Source of the DNA: Dillenia suffruticosa | Lineage: Eukaryota; Streptophyta; Magnoliopsida; Dilleniales; Dilleniaceae | Reading direction: 5' to 3' | Length of the DNA stretch: 64,000 nucleotides | Assembly: GCA_033439265.1 (NCBI GenBank) | Contig: JAVTVX010000012.1 | Location: 13,613,501 to 13,677,500, forward strand | Translations under genes and position numbers: made by a program | Notes under the pieces: model-generated | Databases searched by the model: none | Told to the model about the DNA's origin: nothing | The model's input: the letters and a program-made list of their open reading frames with translations, nothing else | In this document: piece after piece, positions 1 through 10,724 of the stretch | Position numbering within the stretch: position 1 is the stretch's first letter | Layout: each line of letters starts with the position of its first letter

Positions 1-677
1 ATCCAATAGAGTTAGTCTTGCACGTAGATGAAGTCATTTGACCTTCCAAATCGCCATTAAACGCATTAGGGTTTTTAGGGCGATTTTTGTTTTCCGCCTT
101 GCGTTTTGCCAAAATTCCTTGACCCTTGACTTCTAGAGTAAATTTTACATGTGTAAATCTAATGGCATCAAATTTGCACGTGTGGATTTTATTTTGGCAC
201 GGTAGGGTCAATTTCCCATCACTTTGGGCGAATTTTGGCAAATTTCTCAAAATTGTGTTTTAACTTAATAAAACATTAATTTAGCCTAATTTAGACTTCT
301 TGGCGAAATTTTAACAGTTTTGCATGGGTAAAATTAAATTGGCTCAGTGAGGACAAAAGCTTCATCTCCGGCGATTAAGTATCGAGCGTTTCTTCTCAAA
401 CGATAGAAAGTTGCCCGAATTTGAGTTCTCTTAACTTTTTAAGTTATTTTAGCATGTGAAATTTTATCAGGGTCAAGATTGCACGAGTACATTTTAAAAT
501 GGCACGGAGGGAAAAATTTTTTTTTTAACTCTCGGTAATTTCGCCGAAAATTTTCAAGAGCATTATAAATCGAAAAAAAAAATTTCTGAGAGACTTTTCT
601 TCATATAAAAATAAAAATATATCATATATGGGATAATGAGGAGTACAATATACAATACATCGAGTGTCGGTGTTACA
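1..677. repeat. Possible LTR remnant ending in GTGTCGGTGTTACA
   Basis: There is no coding potential. The stretch is AT-rich with repeated motifs such as TTTTGGCA and GGCACGG, and it ends at about 677 with GTGTCGGTGTTACA. The same terminus (GCAGTGTCGGTGTTACA) closes the Tekay LTR at 53605. I infer that this is the end of a related LTR in the same orientation, truncated by the window edge. The rest does not visibly resemble the other LTRs, so the match could be limited to the terminus. Confidence 0.35.
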
Positions 678-1742
678 CATTGATTTTTTTTTCCTTTTTT
701 TGGGGCAAAAAACTTTTATTTTTGAAGAGATAATTTTGGATTTTCTTAAGAAGTTACTGCAGCCTTAATAATGATTGTTTTCTCCAATCTTGATTTTGTT
801 CTGAATTTTGTTCGCATTAGAGAAATTGGTCCAAACACCAAGCTGCTGAAAATTGGCATTGTCTCTTCCTCCATTCTCATCTTAGAACTAATCCAACTTA
901 ACTATGTCCTGCAGTTGTCTCATAGGATGAAGATGATATAAACAAATTAAGAATAATAAACCTACCTTAGATGTATTTTAGAAATTTGTGACCACTTTTC
1001 ATCTTCTTCCTCATCCAAGCCTTTGGATGCTTGTAGACTCTTGGTAGATGACCAAAAGTTACCTAAAAAGCATATAGGGAAAACTTGCTCATATTTCAAA
1101 AGTGCAAAAGTAACAAAAGTACATTAAATTGATTAAAGCTATAAGAAAATATGAAGCAGGGAGTTTAAGTTGCTGTTAACATATTAGATGTGAAATGCTG
1201 ACAAGGAGAAAAACCACACTACCAGGACAGACAAGGAAAATTTCAAAGATTGTCCAAACATATTTTAATAAATGATTATAAATTTGAGAGACAAATTATG
1301 ACAAGATGCACGATGGACAAATCTTTTTTGGATCATCAATTAAAGACCAACATGTTATGAAGAAAATTTACATAGGAAAGAAAACATGAGATGAGAGTGC
1401 ATATTCTTGAACATCGCTAGTAAGCTATTCTGCAGAAAAGTAAAGAAGTGCTTAACTTTGACATTTTATTATTAACTCCTCCAATCTCCATAATCTATTG
1501 CTATAGGTGTAAATGAGATACTTCATTTGACTCTTCTCTAATCAGTAATCAGCTTGCTCATTAGCATTAGTGAGGCAAATTTTATCTCAGTAGGACCTAA
1601 AATGAAGTTAGTTAGACAATTTTTTAGATGAGCTATCAAAGTTTATTTTAAATTTAATGCATCTTTTTTTTTATGAACTCGTAATTGTTCAATCCTATTG
1701 CTTTATTTTACTTTCTTTTTGATTTCCATCATGATAATGCAG
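678..1742. other. No gene recognised; probable intron or 5' transposon sequence
   Basis: The stretch is AT-rich with no open frame of note. The end (about 1700-1742) is pyrimidine-rich and finishes in GCAG just before the exon at 1743, so the last part is probably an intron with its 3' splice site. Nothing else can be supported. Confidence 0.4.
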
Positions 1743-2180
1743 GAGAAATATAATGAGCTTTTACTTACTCATTCAAGTGGTGCTGATGATGGTGTATCGT
1801 CTGAGGCGTCCGTTGATAGTATGGCATTGTGGCTAGAGGCATTTGGTGGTATAAAACATGGAAGAACACTTGGGATGGGATCCTTGGGCAGAATGTACAC
1901 ATCTGGATCACCTTCCTCCACCGCAACCATTATGAGGAGACAAGTGGAAGTTGATGAAGAATTGGTAAACCTCAAAGATGAACTTACAAAGAAGGATGAA
2001 GAAATGAACAATATGAGACAATCGTTTCAGCAAATGCAACAATCGCTTAAACTAATGCAACGACTTATGTTGCAGCACCTCAACTTGGATGCGAGTCAGT
2101 TTATCCCCTCCTAGAGTCAGGTTCCCCCGTCTATACCTCCTACTGATGACCATGATGCTGAGCAACAAAATGATGATTGA
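1743..2180 (+). pseudogene. Ptta/En/Spm-type plant transposon protein, C-terminal exon
   Basis: The reading frame resembles the C-terminus of the plant transposase family often called Ptta/En/Spm (Transposase_24). It has a KYNELL start, then a W-L-E-A-FGG-KHGR-LGMGS-RMY block (about residues 30-55), then a predicted coiled coil rich in E, K, M and Q (about 75-115). The exon start is set by a polypyrimidine tract and GCAG at 1739-1742. An in-frame TAG at 2112 interrupts the frame, which otherwise continues through an acidic DDHDAEQQNDD tail to TGA at 2178-2180. This suggests a premature stop near the end. It lies just upstream of the subterminal repeats, as expected for the 3' end of a CACTA element. 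The role in transposition is known only by family. Confidence 0.6.
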
Positions 2181-2566
2181 TCGATGTTTGTTAGACTATT
2201 TCCCTGGATATTAGATATTGGATGGGTTTTATTTTACTATCTTCAATGTTTGATATTAGACTACATTCATATTTGTTTCATTTTAATTTTATTCACATTT
2301 TGTTTGATGCACAAACTTTATGGATGTTGAATGGATTATATAATTTTAAGATTTATTTGATGAGTGTTGTTGGATGAATATTAATTGAATCTATGGTTGG
2401 ATTCAAAACCATCTTTGATTGGATGGATATTGATGGATATTTTCGTTGAATGGGTTATTTCAATGTTGGTTTCACAGGGCATTTCTTTTTCCAAATAGGG
2501 CATTTGTTTTTGTAAACAGGGAAGGACGCTGAAACAAACAAAATTTTTTTTGCCTGATTTTACAGA

Positions 2567-3297
2567 TTTGTCGCTAAATTCATGACAAAGTTTTCACACG
2601 TTCATCGCAAACTTCGCCACTAATATTGCTCAAGCTTAGTGACGGACTACAATATTCGTTGCTAAAGTTAACAACGAAGATAGCTTCCCATCGCTAATTT
2701 TAGCGACGAATTTGGATTTCGTCACTAAATTTAGCGATGAATTTGGATTTCATCGCTAAATTTAGCGACACAGAGCTTTATCCGTCACAACGTTTCCCTC
2801 GCTAACATAGCGACACAGAGGGCCATTGGTCGCTCAACTTAGCGACGAATTGGCCTAATCATCATGAAAGTTAGCGACGTAGAGATCAGTCCGTCGCTAA
2901 AATTAGCGACGGATACGCGATTCCATCGCTAAAATTAGCAACGGATTCATGTTTCCATTGCTAAAATAAGTGATGGATTTCCGTATACATCTCTGAAATT
3001 AGCAACGCACGGGGTGTCCGTCACTAAATTTCGCGATGGATTTGCCTATTCGTCGCTAATTTTAGCGACGACTTGTCCTATCCGTTGCTAACTTTGGCCA
3101 TGAAATTTAGCGATGAATTTACTATTTTTGTCACTAATTTGGCGACATATTTACTTTTTTCGTCACTAAATTTTTGCAACGTAGTATTAGTGACAAAAAA
3201 TTTTCGTCGCTAATTCCGTCACTGAAAAATTTAGTGACGAATTTTCTTAAGATTTTCGTCGCCAATTTCGTCGCCAATACAGTGTTTTTTTGTAGCA
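2567..3297. repeat. CACTA subterminal repeat field with GCGACG core
   Basis: About 730 bases consist of alternating direct and inverted copies of a short unit such as TTAGCGACGAA and TTCGTCGCTAA, with variants (TAGCGACGGA, CCGTCGCTAA, GTGACGAA). Many copies carry C-to-T or G-to-A changes. In CACTA elements such arrays are the binding sites of the element-encoded DNA-binding protein; that role is inferred from family knowledge. Confidence 0.7.
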
Positions 3298-3764
3298 GGA
3301 GGCATTGATTGTAACAATTTTTAGAGAACTATCTTGAATACTATCTTGCTGATTTTGGATTTTAAATTTTGTTTGGTCTTGAATACGTATATTGAGGACA
3401 TATTTGATTAACTGAAAGTGTATTTTAGAATTGTTTTTGATTGAGTTGATTTGGATCCCTTGAGTAGATATTTGTTTTATATTCTATAGAATTGATTGGA
3501 ATAGCCTGACTGGCATTGTGCATGTGTTTGGAATTGAATGGTCAGGGTGGCCTTATACATACATGTTTTGAATAGGGATAAACCAGCAGGTCCTTTGGTT
3601 ATATAATGAATGCATATTGATTTATTTAGAATTGTTAAATAATTTTGAAAAGGGATGTATATCGATGATTGCTTTGCGTTACTTTAGTGTATAGATTAGG
3701 TTTACACATATTCTGGGTAACACGGCAATTGTCGTGTGATCGATTCGAGAGTCGGGACACAACA
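3298..3764 (+). repeat. Gypsy-1 left LTR, 3' end only
   Basis: This matches the last ~470 bases of the right LTR (10255-10724) in order, including CTATCTTGAATACTA, GGTTTAC and the terminal region. The rest of this LTR lies on the far side of the CACTA insertion, outside or near the left window edge. The terminus is ACAACA where the other copy has GTGACA. Confidence 0.7.
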
Positions 3765-3771
3765 ATTTTAT

Positions 3772-3783
3772 TAGTATCAGAGA
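3772..3783 (+). promoter_or_regulatory. Primer-binding site of Gypsy-1 (initiator tRNA-Met type)
   Basis: TAGTATCAGAGA sits 7 bases after the LTR end and differs by two G-to-A/C-to-A changes from TGGTATCAGAGC, the complement of the plant initiator tRNA-Met 3' end. Confidence 0.6.
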
Positions 3784-4244
3784 TTAGGCTCTTAATTTGA
3801 GAAAATTTTAAAACATTTGAAAAGCTTTCTTAGTATTTTAAAGGTTCTCAATTATTTTCAAATTATTTTGAAAGCCTTGATGTTTAAAGTGTTTCAAATG
3901 ATTTTAAAAGCCTCCTACGAGTCTTAGGAAGTTGAATATATTTTTAAGGGGTTAGCTAATTAGTCCTTCATCCAGTCATGTGTGCCAAGTATGGTTCTCT
4001 TTTATAGAACACAATACCTTCATGAAAAAGAATGAAAAATCCCTCTCCCATAAAAGAAATAAAAAAGAGCGAATGACTATAAGCATCCTAAAGGATGCTT
4101 ATTTAGGCAAATGACTTGCTAAAACAAGAGTAGGAGATAAATAGCCCAGAAACTAAAGAGTACAAAAGAAATTAATTAACTTAAAGAGGCCTCCGTACCA
4201 AAACCTACAAAAATTATTTGAGAGGATCAAATCAAAAAAAAAAA

Positions 4245-4970
4245 ATTATCTAAAGCTACAAAAGTAGACCTGCTAATCATTGTCTTAGTCTAATCCCATG
4301 TGTCTAATTTCTAGACATACTTTTCAGTGATAGGATTCTTATATCCATTCTGCATGAGGGGAATCATCTATCCAAAATAAATTCCTAAAATGATAAGAAA
4401 CATATTAGTATCAGTAAGTAGCTGTCAATTCTTTTTTACATGATTGTTTTGATCTATGTCAAAAGTATGAATGTGTGATAATATTCGCAACCAACTCAAC
4501 ACATCATAATTACATAATTAAATCATTGCATAGGCTCAAAGTTCCTAGCAGTTCATGTTACAGGTTTAGAGTAAAAACCTTTTTGAGTTATTATGGTCAA
4601 CACTAAGGGGTCATTTTCCCAAAAAAAAATGATAACATTTGCAAAATCTGCTGATCTATCCAAATAAATCAATCCAAGTTAACACAAAATGTATGTACCC
4701 TTTTCCATGTCTTTTTTCTTAAAGAAGCTCAAGCCATATTTAGAACATTTAATACAATATTTACTCATTGGAAAATATGTTGACATACCTCTCAAGACAA
4801 ACATGTTCTCCTTCAAGAATTGCATCATATTTCATGTCATCAAGGTAGCCATTTCGAACTAGGGTATAACCCAGACAAGGATCAAAATGAGGAGCATATA
4901 CAATGAAAAGTATTCCGAAAACAACTTGTATTTTAACAGCAACAATACATAAACTGGTCACTTGAATAAA
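4245..4970 (-). pseudogene. ABCC/MRP-type ABC transporter gene fragment (two exon remnants)
   Basis: Two separate blocks on the minus strand read like consecutive exons of a plant ABCC1/ABCC2-type (MRP) transporter. The first (about 4970-4765) encodes FGILFIVYAPHFDP, then GYTLVRNGYLDDM and EGEHVC-ER-VNIFS, the segment joining the N-terminal membrane domain to the first transmembrane domain. The second (about 4385-4270) encodes PLMQNGYKNPITEKYV, a stop, KLDTWD, a stop and TKT, matching the family pattern PLM-GYK-P-TEKDVWKLDTWDQTET. Both in-frame TAG stops fit G-to-A changes. The sequence after the first block (CCAATGAGTAAAT) looks like a splice donor with its GT changed to AT. Full-length family members have about 1,500 residues, so this is a small part. 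It lies antisense inside Gypsy-1. Confidence 0.65.
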
Positions 4971-6242
4971 TTTGTTTAAATCAATCCTTTCAAAGCTTAA
5001 TTCCCATATAATACCATCTCATCTTGAGTATGTAATCCCAACAAAGCATCTTCACATCTTGGATACCAATTGAGTATTTATTAACAAAGTCAATAGTTGT
5101 CATCTTAATCATGTTCTAGACCTAAGATTAAACTTTTTCCTGCATAACATTGCAATACCTGGTCATATATCTAGGTTAGTTGAGTGTCTTCTGGCTCAAT
5201 TGAACTATTCTAGGCAAAAAATTTATGGAAATATGTCACTATCCTAATCTAAATTTAATAGCATGTACCTAAATAACAATCTAAATAAAACAACTACAAA
5301 ACCATGGCCTTGCTAAGGCATGGGAGACACAATTCATACGGCATCCTCTATGCTAATTTCAATTTTTTTTCAATAAAACTATACCATGTGTCACTTTCAG
5401 CTTGGCAGTTATATGTTCATTATTTATGACATCCTCTAGGACTATAGGAAGTGACTTTTCGGAATCGGACTGCCTATGGATGTTAACCGAATTTCATACA
5501 AACATTTAAAATTGTATGAAGGGAATGGTCTAGAGATCATTCAAAATTGTGGTATGATGATATAATCCCTACCAAAGGTAAGAAGCTCAAGAGATATTGG
5601 AGCTTATCAATGTAAACAGATTAAGGGTAAAAAATAAAACTTGCAAGACATCATGCAGATTACAAATAGGGAAAATATCTATAGGATTAAATTGATAATA
5701 TCAACTGCCCAAAACTTTTAATTTATTACTTTGAATAAAACTAATCACATGAGTAATGAAGTGACACAAAACAATCCTGATGTTGTTATAAGTATATTTA
5801 GTTAAGTAATAAATTATTGATTTAAAGAGTATGTCATTGACGTTGCATGATTTTGAGGGCTGCTAATGGTATTGATGATTACATATTAGAGATCAATTGA
5901 TGAACCAATCTTGAGTATTAGCTTGATGTGGCAAATTGTGGAATTATTAGTGTTGCAAAGTGATAAACATATGAGTTTTGTTGAGTATGAATGTATGATA
6001 TTGAAAGTGATGATATTGTTGGTATATGTTTAGATATTGAATTAGGGAATAATTATATAGAATACAAGAATTAAGATTGTGGAATACAACTGTGATTTGA
6101 GGTGTTGATGGCTATTTTAGGAGGATATTTAGAATGGTTAAGATTTATATATGATTTGATAAAATGTTATAGAAATCATATATGAAATGTGCATTATAAG
6201 GTTTGACTAGTAATCACTTAACAATTTATATTAATAGATATA
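4971..6242. other. No gene recognised inside Gypsy-1
   Basis: AT-rich sequence without a convincing frame on either strand. It may contain further intron sequence of the ABCC fragment (minus) or decayed gag (plus). I could not match other exons by eye. Confidence 0.3.
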
Positions 6243-6428
6243 ATGAAAATCTATGATGTCAATGCCCACATACTCATTAACATGAGGTCCAATAATTCCT
6301 TTGTTAGTTTAAGCTTTGCTAGGCATGCCGATAGACCATTGACCTCGTTTGAGAAAAATTTATTGGTGATTACACCTTTGGGTGAGCAGTTACTTAGAAG
6401 TATAGTTTACAGAGATGATAATATGTAG
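6243..6428 (+). pseudogene. Gypsy-1 retroviral-type aspartic protease remnant
   Basis: The frame aligns with the protease start of the Tekay elements in this window: a VNAHILINMRSNNSFVSLSF block, then ARHADRPLTSFEKN and ITPLGEQLL (the Tekay copy at 56.9 kb has HSDRPLSPLDKE and ITPLGEQIV). The catalytic D-T/S-G triad is replaced by N-M-R, so it cannot be an active protease. The frame ends early in a stop after about 61 residues. Confidence 0.65.
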
Positions 6429-8029
6429 GAAGGGGAAATGATTCTTTGAGGTGGACTTGATTCCATTAGAGGGAAGGAGAAATCCCTGATTTCAAACAAT
6501 GTAATTAAGGGCTTTTGGTAAAATTGGGTTTGAAGTGAAAAGGGTGAGAATGGTGCCTAGTGATTTCTTTTCTAGTGGTGGGTCTTGTCTAGCAATTGTA
6601 AGTCTATTTTGAATTTGGATTAGTTGTTGTGAATTTTTCTTTCTTGGAGGTGTACGAAACAAATACTGGTGGAACTTTTGGATACTAGAGATATTTGAAT
6701 GCTATTGCTCCATGAAATTTTAACTTAATGTACGTGAATTACATGATTATGCGGGGGACTTCTATGCCATGGCCTTGATAGAGGAATGATGACAAGCTTA
6801 CTATAATTACAAGCAAATCAAAATTTTGAGAATTGAGTATAGTGAGTCCAAATATTATTTGGGTACCTAACTTCCAAAATTTCAAAAGAAAAAAAAAAGT
6901 GTTAGTTTATTTGTATATGGATAAGAATTTGGAGCCAAGTCCTATGTATGGAAACCAAAGGAAGTTGGGGAAGACCTTATAAAATTTATAGGTATGGACT
7001 TCTACTAGTTGATTATACTTATTTCATATCTCTTGTCCCAATCCTCTATCAATTATTGTCAAAGCTGACATTGAAATTGACATACTGAGTAATTTTATTA
7101 GAAATGACAATGCTCTTATTATAAACTATTAGGATGATGGTAGTGTGTAGTCGAAACAAGAACTTATCTTTCTATGAAGTGATCAAACAAAGGATCAAAG
7201 AACTCTCGAGAACTAACTTCGATGGAAGATTCCTGATGATGGCATTTTTTTCCAAAAGAATTTTCCATTTAACATTGGAAAAGAAGAGTTGAAAGATTAT
7301 GCATAATTTGACAAGGATCAACAAACTATTTGAAACGAGACATTCTGGATTTGTTTTGTCTTAATTCGTGATATATATACTTCAATATTCATAGATTAAA
7401 TACTGTAATTTTTAAGGTCATTGTATAATCTCAGGAGCATGTTAGGCCCTCACTAGGAGCACTTCTTTCTACCACTATCTAGTTAGAAAAATCTTTAACT
7501 TATGTTTTGATTGGTATATAGATTTTTTTGCTTTTAAGATATTTTCAAAGTTCTTTAATGTAAAATCTATGAGAATAGTAGAAATAGTGTATCTTTATAG
7601 CAGCACTTTGATTCATATCAGGGGTCTTTTTGGAACTTGTCATATGGTGCATATATAAGATCATTAGGAACCTAGCTGGCTACCATGTATGCGACCACCC
7701 TATTATAGTCCTTAATTTTTCTCAAGGACAAATGCACAAAATTTCAAGACATTCCATGAAATGGTACCATGTATACAAAACATACAGTCATTTGTTAAAA
7801 CTATTGCTATAGACTCATAAGACTCAAGACCAAGCTATTGAATGACTCAATCCAAGCATATGTCATGTTTGAATTAACTACGTGATACAATCACCTGAAA
7901 AATGTCACGAGCTATGAGATTCTATGATAACACTAAGTATTTAGCTTCATGTCTTAGTGTTACACTTTTATGCACTTTAGAAGACCAAGGACGGAGAACT
8001 TATTATTAAGATAGGCAAAAGAAACAACC
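6429..8029. other. Decayed Gypsy-1 pol region
   Basis: Apart from short phrases in broken frames (for example CDHPIIVLNFSQGQMHK at about 7690-7750, not assignable), no reverse transcriptase or RNase H motif can be seen. Probable deletions and many stops. Position between protease and integrase remnants suggests old pol sequence. Confidence 0.35.
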
Positions 8030-8460
8030 TAGAGCCTAGTAAGTTACTCACTATAATGGGGGATATGGTATTTTTGAAAGTCTCATGTTGTTGGAAAGAG
8101 TATAATCCGGTTTTAAAAAAAGGGGGAAGATGAATCCCTATTACATTTGCCCTTCAAGATCCTTGAGATGAAAGGAAAGGTGGTCTACTGGCTTGAGTTG
8201 TCTCCGAATTTGATGAAAATACATGATGTCTTCCATGTCTCATTGTTAAGGAAATATTTGACAGATTATTTGCATGTTTTAGAGACTTCACCAACCAAGC
8301 TAAGAGAAAACTTGAATTTGAAGATCCAATCTGTAGCTATTCTTGATCGACAATCAAGAGGTTGCAAAACAAATAAGCCTTTATTGTTAAGATCTAATTG
8401 AAAAGCAATCGAATCAAAAAAGAGACTTGAGAGCCCAATGATACTATGAAAAAACAATAT
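8030..8460 (+). pseudogene. Gypsy-1 integrase C-terminus with chromodomain-like end
   Basis: Frames contain GDMVFLKVS, LSPNLMKIHDVFHVSLLRKY, then KLRENLNLKIQSVAILDRQ followed by a degraded basic end. The IHDVFHVS-LRKY and AILDRQ blocks are the hallmark junction of integrase and group II chromodomain in Tekay/Del elements; the intact equivalent here is at 53.65-54.1 kb. A frameshift near 8150 and a truncated chromodomain core (no visible WEPEE block) mark it as inactive. It ends about 70 bases before the right LTR. Confidence 0.65.
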
Positions 8461-8516
8461 TCTCATCTTTTTAAAATATAATTTTCTTTTAAATTTTGAA
8501 GAGAAAATTTATTTTT

Positions 8517-8530
8517 AAGGGGTTAGCAAT
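8517..8530 (+). promoter_or_regulatory. Polypurine tract of Gypsy-1
   Basis: AAGGGGTTAGCAAT directly precedes the right LTR start TGTAAAACTG. The Tekay element at 53606 has the similar tract AGAGGGTTAGAAA (minus strand). Confidence 0.55.
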
Positions 8531-10724
8531 TGTAAAACTGAAAAAGAAAAAAAGAGAAAAAAAAAAGAAAAGTCAAACAAAGCCCCTTTTTTATTTTATT
8601 TTTACTCTCTCTCTCTTTTCCCCCCATTCCCCCTCCCCTTACCCGAAACCCCATTTCTCCTCTTCCTTTCTCTCTCTCTCAGCACACTCTCCTCCCCTTT
8701 CTCTCTTTGCTCTTTTAAAGAGTGAACTTTAAACACAAACACACATATTGAGACTTCCAAAAACTCTAATAAACCCTTAGGAAGTTGCATCTAAAGAGAG
8801 ACTCAAGATTTCTTGGAGAGAGAAAAATCTAGGGTTTGAAGTAGATCAATAAGAGGTGAAATTGGTGATCCCAATAAAGATAATTTTTCTCTTAACTTAT
8901 AATTAAGTCATTTTTGTATGAAATTACAATTTATATTGTAATTTGGGATTTTTGTGGAGAGAGAGAGTTAAAGTTTTAGAAAAATTTGATTTTGGATGAA
9001 GTAGCTTATTTATAGGTAATCTTGCTCTTTCAATCTAAATTTATATTTTCCTAGCATGAATTTGAATTATTATATTGAGATTTTACAAATTAAATTTCGG
9101 GATTTAGGTCTAGGGTTTATATAATGATAAATTGAGAGAAATATTGAATGAAAGATTGTTTCCCTAAATCTATGATATTTATTAGAATGATTTGAATATA
9201 AATTTGATGATATTGGAAATCTATGGTTCGGAAAATTTAGGAGAAAATTAATTAACCCCAAATTCACTTTATGATTAATGGTTGAATGGTGTTTATTACA
9301 TTAGACTGAGACAATTGAAAATTTAAGAGAAATTAACTTAGTTTTGGATTATAGGTTTAGAGTATTGATCCTCCCAAAACGTGAGTGGATTTTATGTTAT
9401 ATTTTAAATGAGTAAAATACTTTATGATTTTTTTAAATAATTTTAAAATGAGTTTTGAAATGTTTTTTGTGTGTTGAATATCTAAATACGTAAATTTGAT
9501 ATAGTTATGCATTCAAATTGTTGTAAATGAATTATGTACTATGTTTTATTCGATGTAATGAGTAGGACTTATCTTGAGAAAAAGTTCAATTAAATTTGAT
9601 ATATTTGTTGCATTGGTTAAATATGGAATGGTGTATTTATTGGTTTAAGGGTGTGAGGCTGAACCCTTATTAGTGGCAATAGTCATTCCCTACCACGGTG
9701 TGGCCCGATTGGACAATGTGGTGAGGGCTTTATTAGATAGGGAGGTAGTCGAGCCCGAGAGACACCTCTTTTGTCCCATCAAGCTAACTTGGTTGCACCA
9801 CCTGAGAGTTCCCGAGCCAATGTCAAAGTTAGGTTGACGGAATCGCCCTTGGTCGTGATAGACCATTGCCAAACAAAGTATTTTTAGCAATCCCCCTTCT
9901 TTATTTGAAAATTATGATATGAGTTGAATGTATAAAATTTATTTTATTGTGATATTTAGATTTGATCAGATAACTTTGATATTTATGCAAAACATTTATA
10001 ATATCGAATATGATGAAAATGATTTTCTTTAAAATATTATTTGATATATCTACATTCAACCCTCTTTCATTGTATAACATATTATTTCACTCATTGAGTA
10101 TTGTTTATATTCATTCCTCTCATTTCATTTTTTTGTTTAGAGGATATTTAGCTTGAGGATTAGCTCCTATCTTGAGCCAAACCGAAGAGATTTTGAGAAC
10201 TTCTTCTGGTATCGGCTTCTTTTGATTATATTTTGAAGTATTAGTAGACTATTGTGGAGATATTGATTATGACTATTTTTTGAGAACTATCTTGAATACT
10301 ACCTTGCTGATTTTGAATTTTAAATTTCATTTGGTTTTGAATACGTACATTGAGAACCTATTTGATTAACTAAAAGTTTATTTGGGAATTATTTTTGATT
10401 GAATTGGTTTAGATCTATTGAGTAGAGAGTTGTTTTATATTCTATGGAATTGATTGGAATGGTCGAGCTTGCATTATGCATATATTTGGAATTGAATGAT
10501 CGGAATGGCCTTATGATGCATGTTTTGAACAAAGATGGATCCGGCTGATCCTTTGGATGTTTGATGAAGGCATGTTAATTTATTTGGATTTATTAGATTA
10601 TTTTGAAAAATGGATAGATATCGATAATTGTTTTATGGTACCTTAGTGTATGGGTTAGGTTTACCTATATTATGGGGTAATGCGAATATTGTCGCATGAT
10701 CGATCTGAGAGTTGGGATGTGACA
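8531..10724 (+). repeat. Gypsy-1 right LTR
   Basis: The LTR begins TGTAAAACTG after the polypurine tract and ends TTGGGATGTGACA, with a length of 2,194 bases. It contains a CT-rich leader (8605-8700) and the shared motif CACTCATTGAGTATTG near 10088. Its 3' end matches 3298-3764. No gene is seen inside. The following five bases are ACTCT; the left partner duplication cannot be checked because the left LTR start is not visible. Confidence 0.7.

Larger units (their letters stand above)
1..3297 (+). mobile_element. CACTA (En/Spm-type) DNA transposon, 3' part
   Basis: The segment holds a transposon-type exon (1743-2180), then a long field of GCGACG repeats (2567-3297), and ends in TTTTTTTGTAGCA. 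CACTA elements normally end in TTTTTTGTAGTG, so the last bases look altered by two transitions. Directly after 3297 the sequence matches the right LTR of Gypsy-1 (GGAGGCATTG versus GGAGATATTG near 10258), which places the end of the element at 3297 and shows that it was inserted into the left LTR of Gypsy-1. The 5' end is not in the window. The nested fragment at 1-677 may be a separate insertion inside it. Confidence 0.6.
3298..10724 (+). mobile_element. Gypsy-1: decayed Ty3/gypsy chromovirus-like element
   Basis: The order on the plus strand is: end of left LTR (3298-3764), primer-binding site (3772), protease remnant (6243), integrase C-terminus/chromodomain-like remnant (8030-8460), polypurine tract (8517-8530), right LTR (8531-10724). 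The left and right LTR ends match (GAACTATCTTGAATACTA; GAGAGTCGGGACACAACA versus GAGAGTTGGGATGTGACA). Reverse transcriptase, RNase H and most of gag are not recognisable. Part of the inside (about 4245-4970) derives from a host ABC transporter gene. The element sits in the 5' part of a LINE, which starts immediately after it. Confidence 0.7.
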
